Shown: positions 1 to 8,645, numbered from the stretch's first letter. The stretch is DNA of 18,182 bases from JANRKT01 sp033763355 (GCA_033763355.1 JANRKT010000179.1:1-18182), one strand, 5' to 3'. Notes: generated by a model not told the origin, from the sequence alone. Made by a program: numbers and translations.

Positions 1-491
1 CCAACCTGGCCCATTGTTAATTGGGTATTCAGCAGGTCATAATTTACATAACCACCTCCCATGTTAATCTGGTCCTGCTCATATAGACCACCTGAACCAT
101 CAACATCGATCGGCGTTGCTGCAACATAAGCCATAGACACCGGTAAACTAAGACCTGCCTTTACAAAAGTGAATTCAAATTCAACAAACCCGTTTGTGTT
201 TTTATCAACTCTTATAAATGGCTGAAAGGCTTCTTTAAAACCCGTAGAAGTAGCATCAAGCTGGTTAAGGGAAACTCCGGGGCTCAGGCTTTTGATTGTT
301 ACAAGGGCATCAACTCCTGATTTTACACCTGAGAACCTGTATTTGGCGCCCGCCTGTAAATCACTGCCGGAATATAATACGGGGTTCTGAAAATTATAAT
401 CAGGCTGTGCTGCAGTAAAAAGGGAAATTATAAGTAAAGGGAAGAGGAAAAATTTCTTTAATAAGGTCTTCAGGGTAACATTCGTTTTCAT
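1..491 (-). CDS. Secreted protein of unknown function, N-terminal part only
   Basis: The reading frame is open from an ATG at 491 to the window edge, giving about 163 residues; the C-terminus lies outside. The protein opens with a basic stretch (MKTNVTLKTLLKK) and a hydrophobic core (FFLFPLLIISLF), followed by TAAQ, a typical Bacteroidota signal peptide with cleavage near residue 29. The mature part begins with a motif about a 'NPVLYSGSDLQAGAKYRF' stretch, then alternating hydrophobic residues rich in Gly, Ser, Thr and Asp, which suggests a beta-rich extracellular domain. This style is common at the N-terminus of large cell-surface or adhesin-like proteins in this phylum, but I cannot assign a family or see whether a type IX secretion C-terminal domain follows. 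There is no Shine-Dalgarno sequence before the start. A possible promoter lies about 120 bases upstream. Confidence 0.75.
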   Translation of the reverse strand, partial: MKTNVTLKTLLKKFFLFPLLIISLFTAAQPDYNFQNPVLYSGSDLQAGAKYRFSGVKSGVDALVTIKSLSPGVSLNQLDATSTGFKEAFQPFIRVDKNTNGFVEFEFTFVKAGLSLPVSMAYVAATPIDVDGSGGLYEQDQINMGGGYVNYDLLNTQLTMGQV

Positions 492-615
492 AGCTTTCGC
501 TTTCAAGGGTTATAGAATTTTGTTTTAGTTTTTCTAAGGATTTTTCCGGATCGAAAAGTGATCTTACGGTTTTGTCTGGTACGGATACCGCAGGACCAAT
601 AGTTAAATCACGGCG

Positions 616-646
616 TAAAACTAATATGCAATGGGAGAATATGCAA
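616..646 (-). promoter_or_regulatory. Possible Bacteroidota-type promoter for the secreted-protein gene
   Basis: Read on the minus strand, TTG (646-644) is followed after exactly 20 bases by TAGTTTTA (623-616). This matches the -33 TTG / -7 TAnnTTTG pattern of Bacteroidota primary sigma promoters with one mismatch. It would give a leader of roughly 115 bases before the ATG at 491. Such short motifs occur by chance in AT-rich DNA, so this is tentative. Confidence 0.3.
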
Positions 647-668
647 GCCCGGTATTGTATTTACACCA

Positions 669-701
669 CGTAAGGTTACGATTGAAATTTTAAAACGATT
701 G
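669..701. repeat. Short inverted and direct repeats, possible operator
   Basis: CGTAAGGTTACG at 669-680 is a 5-2-5 inverted repeat. It overlaps the first of two copies of ACGATTG (678-684 and 695-701), which are spaced 17 bases start to start. The group lies just upstream of the candidate promoter for the gene at 491 and downstream of the 732 stop codon. A two-site regulator binding region is one reading; chance is another. Confidence 0.25.
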
Positions 702-731
702 TAAACCAGGAAAATGAATGAAGAAAAAAAA

Positions 732-2372
732 TTAAAAATTTTTCAGTTTTGTTCTTCGCAGTTCAAGAAGGTTAAGTGCGTTGGGGTAAAAATCCGATAC
801 TTTTTTATTTACAAGATGTATGGCTTTATCATACCACAGCGGAACAACCGCCGCATCTTTCATAACCATATGATCCATTTTTTGGTACAAAGTATATCTT
901 ATGCTGTCATTTAATTCCTTAAGTGCCATATCATACAATTCGTCAAAAGCTTTATTGTTATAGCGTGTATAATTGGGCGGTGCAGGATTTTTACCATAAA
1001 ACACACTGAGGTAATTTTCTGCATCGGGATAATCAGCAATCCAGCTTGCACGGAAAAACAAAGCCTCTGATTTGGCTGTCTGCTCCAGCAACAACCTTCT
1101 TTGTACAGTTTCTACTTTTACTTTTATCCCGATGTCCTCCAGTTCTTTAGCAATAAAACTCGCAAGGTCAGCATAAATGGGAATGGTAAGTAATTTGATT
1201 TCGGGCAGCCCTCTCCCATCCGGAAAACCGGCTTCTGTTAGCAATGCCCTTGCTTTACCATGATTATAATAATATCCTTTCACAACGGTTGAATCATGAC
1301 CGGGCATACCCGCAGGTATAAAGCCAGCTTCAGCAGCAGTACCAATTGAATTACGGAGATACATCATCATCTTCCTCCGGTTGAAACCGTAATTTACAGC
1401 CTGTCTTATTTTCTGTAAACGCAAGGGGGAATTTTTGACCAATACATTATTGGTATCAACCAATATGCCTAAATACTCTGTGTTGAGATAAGGATGGGTA
1501 TGCAATACAATTTTATCCTCCCATTCTTTTTTCAGTTCTCCCCGCTTATTCAGCACTTCGTCTTTAAATGTGGCGTCAATATCATTTATAAAATCCAGCC
1601 TGCCCTGCTGAAATTCCAGGAATTCCGTGGCTTTGCTGTCTAAAAAAGAAACTTTTATTGCATCAAGATAAGGAAGGCTTTTCCCGGCACTGTCTTTCTC
1701 AAAATAATTTTCATTCTTTAATAATATCAATGCCTGGCCCTCTTCCCATTCTTTAAAACGGAACGGCCCCGTGCCGCAGGGGTGGTTCCGGAAATCCTTG
1801 CCGTATTTTTCCACCACTTCCTTTGGAACAACTGAGCAGTATTGCATGCTGAGGATGCCGAGTACCGGCGGAAATGGCTTTAAAAGTTTCAGTTGAAAAA
1901 TGGTATCATCAATTGCCCTGAATGGCTGCAAAGTATCCACCCTGCCATTGAATATCCATGCACCGGGGCTGGCAACAGATTTATCGAGGATGCGTTTAAA
2001 ACTATACAGCACATCGGCTGCATTCATCAGCCTGTTTTGTTTGTGGCCAAATGCATCGTTATTGTGGAAATACACATCATTGCGCAAATAAAAAGTATAG
2101 GTCAGCCTGTCTTCAGAAACCTCCCAGCTTTTAGCAAGCGATGGCTTAATATGCAGTCGCTCATCCAGCTCAACAAGTGAATTGTACAACTGGTGGGTAG
2201 CCCATATCACCGGCTGACTTTTGGCAAATGCGGGGTCGAGTGTTGCGAGCCCTTCAGGCTGGTTATAATGAAACACCTGTTTTTTATTGCCGGTTCCGGA
2301 ACTGCACGAAGTGAACAGCAACATAAAAACAAAAACAACACAGATAAAATATAACCGGTTATAAAATTTCAT
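732..2372 (-). CDS. ABC transporter substrate-binding lipoprotein (oligopeptide type, SBP_bac_5)
   Basis: This 546-residue protein resembles the DppA/OppA family (SBP family 5), which captures oligopeptides for ABC importers. The N-terminus has a hydrophobic signal ending in the lipobox-like LLFTSC, with Cys23 as the lipid site, so it is probably anchored in a membrane facing the periplasm. Family hallmarks visible are an early 'EGLATLDPAFA' region, the 'LYNSLVELDERLHIKPSLAKSWE' type region near 60-85, a 'HPCGTGPFRFKEWE' segment near 200 and a 'QAVNYGFNRRKMM' segment near 325. Length is normal for the family. No permease or ATPase gene lies next to it, so it is an orphan binding protein here and may share a transporter encoded elsewhere. 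It is divergent from the M1 peptidase, which could supply its peptides. The start has no Shine-Dalgarno sequence. Dipeptides, oligopeptides or nickel are all possible ligands. Confidence 0.9.
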   Translation of the reverse strand: MKFYNRLYFICVVFVFMLLFTSCSSGTGNKKQVFHYNQPEGLATLDPAFAKSQPVIWATHQLYNSLVELDERLHIKPSLAKSWEVSEDRLTYTFYLRNDVYFHNNDAFGHKQNRLMNAADVLYSFKRILDKSVASPGAWIFNGRVDTLQPFRAIDDTIFQLKLLKPFPPVLGILSMQYCSVVPKEVVEKYGKDFRNHPCGTGPFRFKEWEEGQALILLKNENYFEKDSAGKSLPYLDAIKVSFLDSKATEFLEFQQGRLDFINDIDATFKDEVLNKRGELKKEWEDKIVLHTHPYLNTEYLGILVDTNNVLVKNSPLRLQKIRQAVNYGFNRRKMMMYLRNSIGTAAEAGFIPAGMPGHDSTVVKGYYYNHGKARALLTEAGFPDGRGLPEIKLLTIPIYADLASFIAKELEDIGIKVKVETVQRRLLLEQTAKSEALFFRASWIADYPDAENYLSVFYGKNPAPPNYTRYNNKAFDELYDMALKELNDSIRYTLYQKMDHMVMKDAAVVPLWYDKAIHLVNKKVSDFYPNALNLLELRRTKLKNF

Positions 2373-2402
2373 TGTGATGTTGTGCTAATCCGCCTAAATT
2401 TA
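2372..2402 (+). promoter_or_regulatory. Possible promoter for the M1 peptidase, in a 49-base divergent gap
   Basis: On the plus strand TTG (2372-2374) is followed after 20 bases by TAAATTTA (2395-2402), one mismatch from TAnnTTTG. The TAAATTTA core is self-complementary, so it could also act as the -7 element of the opposite gene, which starts at 2372. Transcription from the plus promoter would give a leader of only about 12 bases before the GTG at 2422. Both genes must take their signals from this 49-base gap or from the adjoining coding ends. Confidence 0.3.
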
Positions 2403-2421
2403 TGACTTAAAATATTTATAA

Positions 2422-4128
2422 GTGAAAATTAATGCTGCATCATTTCATATCCTTCCTGTCTTTATTGCCTTTACTCTTTTTTTTAATGAAGGTACCGGGC
2501 AGCCTTCTTCAGGATTAAAAGTTTATACCCGTGCAGATACATTGAGGGGAAGCATTACGCCGGAAAGGGAATGGTGGGATGTATTGGGATACAACATTAA
2601 CGTTACTCCCGATTATAATACCAGGACCATCACTGGTAAAACAGAAATTATTTTCACGGCAGTTTCACAAGGAGATAAAATGCAAATTGACCTGCAGCAA
2701 CCTTTGCTAATTGACAGTATTATAACAGAACAGACTTATTATTCAAAAAATATACCCCCTGCTGATGTTAAAATCAGGCATCCCTTTTATCAGGATAATA
2801 ACGTAACTATTGTAAGTTTAAATAAACCCATTCAAAAAAATGCCAAAAGTTCAGTTACCATTTATTACCACGGCAAACCCCTGCAGGCCATACGCCCCCC
2901 ATGGGATGGCGGCTGGATATGGACAAAAGATAAATCAGGAAGGCCATGGATGACTGTTGCCTGCCAGGGCCTGGGCGCAAGTGTATGGTTTCCCTGCAAA
3001 GACCACCAAAGTGATGAACCTGATAATGGCGCTTCATTAACAATGACAGTACCGGATACATTAACTGCAATTGCAAACGGAAGATTGCTTGAAAAAAAAA
3101 GTAATGATGACGGCACCACATCATGGACATGGCAGGTTAAAAATCCCATCAACAATTATAATATCATTCCCTACATCGGCAAATATGTTAACTGGCATGA
3201 AGAATACAATGGCGAAAAAGGAAAATTAGATTGTAATTACTGGGTGCTGGATTATAACCTTGATACCGCGAAAAAACAATTTCAGCAGGTAACTCCCATG
3301 CTGAAATGTTTTGAACACTGGTTTGGCCCCTTTCCTTTTTATGAAGATGATTTTAAGCTCGTGGAAACACCTCATCTTGGCATGGAACACCAGAGCGCCA
3401 TTGCTTATGGCAATGGTTTTCAAAACGGTTACCGCGGACGTGACCTTTCGCAAAGCGGCTGGGGTTTAAAATGGGATTTTATCCTTGTACATGAAAGCGG
3501 GCACGAATGGTTCGGCAACAATATTACAAGCAACGACATTGCAGACATGTGGGTGCATGAAAGCTTTACCAATTATTCAGAAACCATTTTTACCACCTGC
3601 GAATACGGAAAAGAGGCCGGAAATGACTATGTAACCGGCACAAGGGCGCTTATCATGAATGATATCCCCATTGCAGGAAAATACAATGTAAATGATAAAG
3701 GCTCCGGGGATATGTACTATAAAGGCGGCAACATGATCCACATGATCCGGCAGATCATCAACAACGATGAAAAATTCAGGCAGCTGTTAAGGGGGCTGAA
3801 CCAGGCCTTTTATCACAAAACAGTTACTACAAAACAAATTGAAGATTACATCATCAAACAGTCAGGCATAAATTTCTCCAAAGTGTTTGACCAGTATTTA
3901 AGAACAACCCAAATACCCAGGCTTCAGTACAAATTAAAAGGTAAACTGCTGCAGTACCGGTGGGTTAATTGTGTAAAAGGCTTCAATATGCCGGTAAAGA
4001 TTAATCTGGGTGCAAGCGAAAAATGGATCAATCCAAAAACAACATGGGCTAAGTTAAATCTTCCTTTACCTGTAAATAAACTTGCGGTGGACAGGAATTT
4101 TTATATTGAGAAAGAGGAAATAAGATAA
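2422..4128 (+). CDS. Secreted M1 family metallopeptidase (aminopeptidase), GTG start
   Basis: The protein is a gluzincin of peptidase family M1, which removes N-terminal amino acids from peptides. It shows the zinc motif HESGH at 357-361 with the third ligand Glu380 exactly 18 residues later (HExxH-x18-E). It also has a GMEH segment at 320-323, equivalent to the family GxMEN exopeptidase motif, with His in place of the final Asn. Tyr433 in 'MYYKGG' is the likely transition-state Tyr. At 568 residues it lacks the long C-terminal helical domain of PepN (about 870 residues), as many Bacteroidota M1 enzymes do. An in-frame TAA lies immediately before the GTG at 2422, so the frame cannot extend further. 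Starting there yields a signal peptide (hydrophobic residues 9-21, likely cleaved after GTG at 24-26), whereas a later ATG would remove it. It probably acts in the periplasm or outside, and its products may feed the neighbouring binding lipoprotein. Confidence 0.9.
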   Translation: MKINAASFHILPVFIAFTLFFNEGTGQPSSGLKVYTRADTLRGSITPEREWWDVLGYNINVTPDYNTRTITGKTEIIFTAVSQGDKMQIDLQQPLLIDSIITEQTYYSKNIPPADVKIRHPFYQDNNVTIVSLNKPIQKNAKSSVTIYYHGKPLQAIRPPWDGGWIWTKDKSGRPWMTVACQGLGASVWFPCKDHQSDEPDNGASLTMTVPDTLTAIANGRLLEKKSNDDGTTSWTWQVKNPINNYNIIPYIGKYVNWHEEYNGEKGKLDCNYWVLDYNLDTAKKQFQQVTPMLKCFEHWFGPFPFYEDDFKLVETPHLGMEHQSAIAYGNGFQNGYRGRDLSQSGWGLKWDFILVHESGHEWFGNNITSNDIADMWVHESFTNYSETIFTTCEYGKEAGNDYVTGTRALIMNDIPIAGKYNVNDKGSGDMYYKGGNMIHMIRQIINNDEKFRQLLRGLNQAFYHKTVTTKQIEDYIIKQSGINFSKVFDQYLRTTQIPRLQYKLKGKLLQYRWVNCVKGFNMPVKINLGASEKWINPKTTWAKLNLPLPVNKLAVDRNFYIEKEEIR

Positions 4129-4878
4129 TTACCTGCCGCCTGAAACCACTGCTTCATTCTTCGGCCTTCCGGCACTGATGAAACGGTTGTTCCAGTACAC
4201 TTCATCCAGGTCGCTTATCATTACACCGCCTGAAGTGGAAGCATGAACAAATTTATTATTGCAGAGATAAACACCCACATGCGAAACACCACCTTTGGTA
4301 TTAAAGAAAACAAGGTCGCCTTCCTGCAGTTCGTTCCTGCTTATTTTCTTGCAATTCATGCGCTGCTCCTTTGCTATACGGGGCACCTGCAAATTATATA
4401 TAGCGCTTAAAAGGGTTTGCACAAATGCAGAGCAATCAATTCCCCTATATGAACTTCCGCCAATACGGTATGGCGTGCCCCACCAGTTTTCAATAAACTG
4501 GTAGAGGCCTGCATTGGCCAATTGCTCCACTTCAACATCCATCAGTATAGCATATTTGAATTGTTGGGAGATGCCCTGCTCAATATTAAAACCGGCAGCA
4601 ATGCTTAACGGAGGTGTATGTTCATTATCAGAAAAGTCAATTCTTTCTTCCTTATTAATTTTAAAACTACTGCTTTTATCTTTTGAAGGAGAAGCGCTTA
4701 TGTTATCGAGGAACCGTGAAGATTGATTTATGGAAGACTTTACAGACTGGCTCCCGGCAGAAGATCTTGCCGCTGGTTTCAGCGCCTGACAGGCAGAAAA
4801 CAACAGGCCAATAGCCAGTAATGGTAAGAGGTTTTTAAGCACCGTCCGTATTATGTTATTACAATATATAACTATCAT
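4129..4878 (-). CDS. NlpC/P60 family lipoprotein, probable peptidoglycan endopeptidase
   Basis: This 249-residue protein has a C-terminal NlpC/P60 domain (about 120-235), a papain-like fold that typically cleaves gamma-D-glutamyl-diaminopimelate bonds in cell-wall peptides. Cys149 in 'GIDCSAF', His200 in 'SHVGVYL' and His212 in 'FVHAS' form the expected catalytic set, so it looks active. The N-terminus carries a lipoprotein signal ending LLFSAC with lipid-modified Cys30. Residues 31-90 form a Ser- and Lys-rich linker that would let the enzyme reach from the membrane to the wall. An in-frame GTG at 4842 would give the shorter, more typical leader beginning MLKNLLPLL, so the true start may be there and not at 4878. 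Its stop codon directly abuts that of the M1 peptidase on the other strand, with no space for a terminator. Confidence 0.9.
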   Translation of the reverse strand: MIVIYCNNIIRTVLKNLLPLLAIGLLFSACQALKPAARSSAGSQSVKSSINQSSRFLDNISASPSKDKSSSFKINKEERIDFSDNEHTPPLSIAAGFNIEQGISQQFKYAILMDVEVEQLANAGLYQFIENWWGTPYRIGGSSYRGIDCSAFVQTLLSAIYNLQVPRIAKEQRMNCKKISRNELQEGDLVFFNTKGGVSHVGVYLCNNKFVHASTSGGVMISDLDEVYWNNRFISAGRPKNEAVVSGGR

Positions 4879-4981
4879 CCTTAATATACAAACCCTGTGG
4901 AAAATTCAGCCCTCAAGCAAGACCAAATAATACCGAAATTTGACCTTCTACCTTCAAAGATCAGACCAGAATCAGAGGATT

Positions 4982-7900
4982 ATGACCCGATTTTCGCATT
5001 TACACGTTCACACACAGTACTCTTTGCTTGACGGCGCAGCCGGCATACAGGCACTTTATAAAAAAGCTATTGCAGATAACATGCCCGCACTGGCCATTAC
5101 AGATCATGGCAACATGTTCGGGGTTTTTCAGTTTGTTGCAGAAGCTTATAAGCATAAAGTAAACCCTGACGATAAAAAAAGCCCGCTGAAAATAAAACCC
5201 GTTGTAGGCTGTGAATTTTACATTACGGAGAACCGTGGCCGTAAAATGTTTTCCAAAGAAGAAAAAGACCCACGGCACCACCAGATATTGCTTGCAAAAA
5301 ACGAAACAGGTTATAAAAACCTCATCAAGCTTACATCGCTTGGTTTTATTGAAGGCATGTACAGCAAATACCCGCGTATTGATAAGGAGCTTATCCATAA
5401 ATACCATGAGGGCCTGATTGCAACCACCTGCTGCCTTGGCGCACTGGTACCGCAAACCATTTTAAAAAAGGGAGAAAAAGAAGCAGAGAACGAATTTAAA
5501 TGGTGGCTGAATATTTTCCAGGAAGATTATTATGTGGAAATACAAAGGCATGGCCTGGCGGAACAGGATAAGGTAAACCAGGTGCTGCTGAAATTTGCAA
5601 AAAAATTCAATGTAAAGGTTATTGCTTCCAACGATTCGCATTATGTTGACAAAACAGATTTCAATGCACATGACATATTGCTTTGCATCAATACAGGTGA
5701 AAAATTAGCAACACCTGCCCTGCGGGAATTTACCGATGATGATGTGCTGGTAAAAAACAAACGCTTCGCATTTCCCAACGACCAGTTTTATTTCAAGACA
5801 ACGGCTGAAATGAAACAAACCTTTGAAGATTTACCCGAGGCCATTGACAACAGCAATGATATTGTTGATAAGGTTGAACTGCTCGATTTAAAAAGGGATA
5901 TACTTCTCCCCCATTTCCCGGTTCCTTTAACATTTAAAACACAGGATGATTACCTGGAACACCTTACATGGGAAGGTGCGAAGCAACGCTATAGTGCAAT
6001 GACACCTGAAATAGAAGAAAGGATCAGGTTTGAATTCTTTACTATTAAAACCATGGGCTTTGCCGGCTACTTTCTTATCGTATCTGATTTTATCCGTGCA
6101 GGAAGGGAACTGGGCGTATTTGTTGGCCCGGGCCGCGGCTCTGCAGCCGGCAGTGTTGTTGCTTATTGTATCGGTATCACCAACATTGACCCCATTAAAT
6201 ACAACCTGCTTTTTGAGCGTTTCCTCAATCCCGACCGTAAATCAATGCCCGATATTGATACCGATTTTGATGATGAAGGAAGACAAAAGGTGATTGACTA
6301 TGTTGTAGGCAAATACAGTAAAAGCCAGGTTGCACAGATTATTACTTACGGCACCATGGCTGCAAAAATGAGCATTAAAGATGTGGCCCGTGTAATGGAT
6401 TTGCCTTTACCCGAATCAAATGCATTGGCCAAACTGGTTCCTGACCGGCCGGGCATTGAATTAAAACGGGTGCTGCATGCACCTTTTACCGGAGAGAAAA
6501 GCCTTGCAGAAAAAGAAGGCCTTGGCGGCGACGACACAGAGAATATTAAAAAGCTGCGTGAAATATATAATGGAGAAGACATCCGCAGCCGCGTATTGCA
6601 TGAAGCTGAAATTCTTGAAGGTTCTGTACGCAATACAGGAATCCATGCGGCAGGTATTATTATTGCACCGCAGGACCTCACTGAGTTAATCCCGGTTTGT
6701 ACAACCAAGGAATCTGATCTCTGGGTTACGCAGATTGAGGGAAGCATCATCGAAGATTCAGGTGTTATCAAGATGGACTTTCTCGGTTTAAAAACACTTA
6801 CCATCCTCAAAAACTCCCTTCAGCTTATTAAACAAAATCATGGTATTGAAATTGACCTTGATACCATTCCCCTAGATGATAAAAAAACATTTGAACTTTA
6901 TCAAAAAGGCGATACCATCGGCACATTTCAGTTTGAAAGCCCGGGTATGCAGAAATACCTGCGTGAATTAAAAGCCGATAAGTTTGATGACTTGATTGCG
7001 ATGAATGCCCTTTACCGCCCGGGGCCATTGGCTTATATACCCAACTTTATTGACCGCAAGCATGGCCGTGAAGCCATTACCTATGACCTTCCTGAAATGG
7101 AAGAATACCTGAAAGACACTTATGGCATTACAGTTTATCAGGAACAGGTGATGCTGCTGGCACAGAAACTTGCGGGCTTCAGCAAGGGGGATGCGGATGT
7201 ATTGCGGAAGGCAATGGGTAAAAAGCAAAGATCAGTTCTTGACAAAATGAAGGGGCAGTTTATCAGCGGGGCCACATCAAAAGGGTTTGCGGCAGATAAA
7301 TTAGAAAAGATATGGACGGACTGGGAGGCGTTTGCGCAATATGCATTTAACAAATCACATTCCACATGTTACGCTTATGTTGCTTACCAGACCGCATATT
7401 TAAAGGCACATTATCCTGCCGAATACATGGCTGCTGTGCTGAACAACGCAGGCAGCATTGAAAAGATCACCTTTTTTATGGAAGAGTGCAAGCGGATGGG
7501 CATTAAAGTGCTGGGGCCTGATATTAATGAATCGCAAAAGGGTTTTGCTGTAAACGATAAAGGTGAAATACGGTTTGGTTTAGGCGGACTGAAAGGCGTA
7601 GGCGAAGCTGCAGTAGATGGCATTATTGAAGAACGCAAAAAGAAAGGGAGGTTTACATCAATATTTGATTTAATTAAACGGATTAACCAGCGGACTGTTA
7701 ATAAAAAATCGCTGGAAAGCCTTGCCTATTCCGGGGCTTTTGACGGTCTCGGGCAGTTTCACCGTGCCCAATACTTTAATGCGGCAAATGACGATATGGG
7801 CACTGGGCTTGAACGCATCATACGGTTTGGCAATGCTTATCAGAATTATTCCGCCAATTCAACCAATACACTTTTTGGCGACCTGCCAATGGTGATGGAT

Positions 7901-8605
7901 ATACAACCCCCTAAAATCCCTGAGTGCCCTGAATGGTCACTTACTGAATTGCTTGACCATGAAAAAGAAGTTACGGGCATGTTCCTGAGCGGACATCCGT
8001 TAGATAACTATCGCTTTGAACTGAGGCATTACAGTATTACATCAATTGCAGAATTTAATGAGTTTAAAGAAGCGGTGGAATTACATCCCAATCCTTTCAG
8101 GCCTTTCCGTATAGCAGGCCTTGTGGCCAATGCGCAGCATAAAATTTCCAAAAATGGTAATAAGTACGGTGTGTTAACACTTGAAGATTTCTCCGGTAAA
8201 TTTGACCTGACTTTGTTTGGCGATACCTATGTTAAATATGCCAACTATTTTGAGTTGGGCAACTGCCTTTTTGTTACCGGGAAATTTGAAAAATGGGAAA
8301 GCCGCAATGAATGGAATTTCAGGGTAGCTGAAATTTGTTTGCTGGAAACCATTAAAAGGTCGTTAACACGACAAATACAGATAGAACTGCATCCGAAATT
8401 GCTTACCAGGGAGCAGGTGCAGTTTATTGAAAAAAATGCCAGGCTTTACCCCGGAAAGGCAAGCCTTCGCTTTCAACTGGTTGAACCAAAAGAACATTTA
8501 AAGGTTATAATGTATAATGCAGAAAAGGGATTTGAAATGAATGACGAAATGACTGCTTTTTTGCAGGAAAACAAGGATATTGATGTAAGCGTTGTCACTG
8601 TGTGA
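4982..8605 (+). CDS. dnaE: DNA polymerase III subunit alpha (DnaE)
   Basis: This is the replicative DNA polymerase, a C-family enzyme that extends the new DNA strand at the fork. I chose the ATG at 4982 (1207 residues) because homologues begin just before the PHP motif; a TTG at 4940 would add 14 unlikely residues. The PHP domain (about 4-240) keeps the apparent metal ligands: His8 and His10 in 'HLHVHTQYS', Asp17, His42 in 'DHGN', Glu78, His99/100, a Cys in 'CCLGAL' and an Asp/His pair in 'SNDSHY'. The polymerase active site shows 'PDIDTDF' (Asp424, Asp426) and Asp599 in 'KMDFLGL', with the 'GPGRGSAAGS' palm motif near 380. Helix-hairpin-helix residues follow ('GLKGVGEAA'), then an OB-fold near 1040-1120. 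Length fits the Bacteroidota DnaE1 group. No operon partner is obvious; trxA follows after 181 bases. Confidence 0.97.
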   Translation: MTRFSHLHVHTQYSLLDGAAGIQALYKKAIADNMPALAITDHGNMFGVFQFVAEAYKHKVNPDDKKSPLKIKPVVGCEFYITENRGRKMFSKEEKDPRHHQILLAKNETGYKNLIKLTSLGFIEGMYSKYPRIDKELIHKYHEGLIATTCCLGALVPQTILKKGEKEAENEFKWWLNIFQEDYYVEIQRHGLAEQDKVNQVLLKFAKKFNVKVIASNDSHYVDKTDFNAHDILLCINTGEKLATPALREFTDDDVLVKNKRFAFPNDQFYFKTTAEMKQTFEDLPEAIDNSNDIVDKVELLDLKRDILLPHFPVPLTFKTQDDYLEHLTWEGAKQRYSAMTPEIEERIRFEFFTIKTMGFAGYFLIVSDFIRAGRELGVFVGPGRGSAAGSVVAYCIGITNIDPIKYNLLFERFLNPDRKSMPDIDTDFDDEGRQKVIDYVVGKYSKSQVAQIITYGTMAAKMSIKDVARVMDLPLPESNALAKLVPDRPGIELKRVLHAPFTGEKSLAEKEGLGGDDTENIKKLREIYNGEDIRSRVLHEAEILEGSVRNTGIHAAGIIIAPQDLTELIPVCTTKESDLWVTQIEGSIIEDSGVIKMDFLGLKTLTILKNSLQLIKQNHGIEIDLDTIPLDDKKTFELYQKGDTIGTFQFESPGMQKYLRELKADKFDDLIAMNALYRPGPLAYIPNFIDRKHGREAITYDLPEMEEYLKDTYGITVYQEQVMLLAQKLAGFSKGDADVLRKAMGKKQRSVLDKMKGQFISGATSKGFAADKLEKIWTDWEAFAQYAFNKSHSTCYAYVAYQTAYLKAHYPAEYMAAVLNNAGSIEKITFFMEECKRMGIKVLGPDINESQKGFAVNDKGEIRFGLGGLKGVGEAAVDGIIEERKKKGRFTSIFDLIKRINQRTVNKKSLESLAYSGAFDGLGQFHRAQYFNAANDDMGTGLERIIRFGNAYQNYSANSTNTLFGDLPMVMDIQPPKIPECPEWSLTELLDHEKEVTGMFLSGHPLDNYRFELRHYSITSIAEFNEFKEAVELHPNPFRPFRIAGLVANAQHKISKNGNKYGVLTLEDFSGKFDLTLFGDTYVKYANYFELGNCLFVTGKFEKWESRNEWNFRVAEICLLETIKRSLTRQIQIELHPKLLTREQVQFIEKNARLYPGKASLRFQLVEPKEHLKVIMYNAEKGFEMNDEMTAFLQENKDIDVSVVTV

Positions 8606-8611
8606 AAGTTT

Positions 8612-8627
8612 TGATGTCAAAACATCA
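8612..8627. promoter_or_regulatory. Hairpin/palindrome between dnaE and trxA
   Basis: TGATGT-CAAA-ACATCA forms a perfect 6-base stem with a 4-base loop, 7 bases after the dnaE stop. A second, overlapping inverted repeat, TTTTGA-TG-TCAAAA, covers 8609-8622. There is no T-run after it, so it is not a standard terminator. It covers the stretch where the -33 element of the candidate trxA promoter would sit, which makes a regulator binding site plausible. Confidence 0.35.
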
Positions 8628-8645
8628 TTGTTCAAAAATTGGACT

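Noticed and set aside
720..760. T-rich stretch after the binding-protein stop as a terminator
   Set aside because: It contains AAAAATTTTT and a long T-run on the minus strand but no GC-rich stem with a loop, so a rho-independent terminator is not supported.
714..914. 66-codon plus-strand frame opposite the end of the binding-protein gene
   Set aside because: Mostly antisense to a conserved coding end; Lys/Phe/Ile-rich product with no motif.
4940..4981. In-frame upstream extension of dnaE from a TTG at 4940
   Set aside because: The extra 14 residues precede the PHP motif that normally lies within the first ten residues, and an ATG stands at 4982. TTG is a much less likely start.
5000..5455. 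151-codon open frame antisense to dnaE
   Set aside because: It lies wholly opposite the conserved PHP domain, has Cys/Phe-rich odd composition and no motif; a shadow frame.
6346..6810. 154-codon open frame antisense to dnaE
   Set aside because: It is opposite the conserved polymerase core; Ser/Arg-rich low-information product typical of a shadow.
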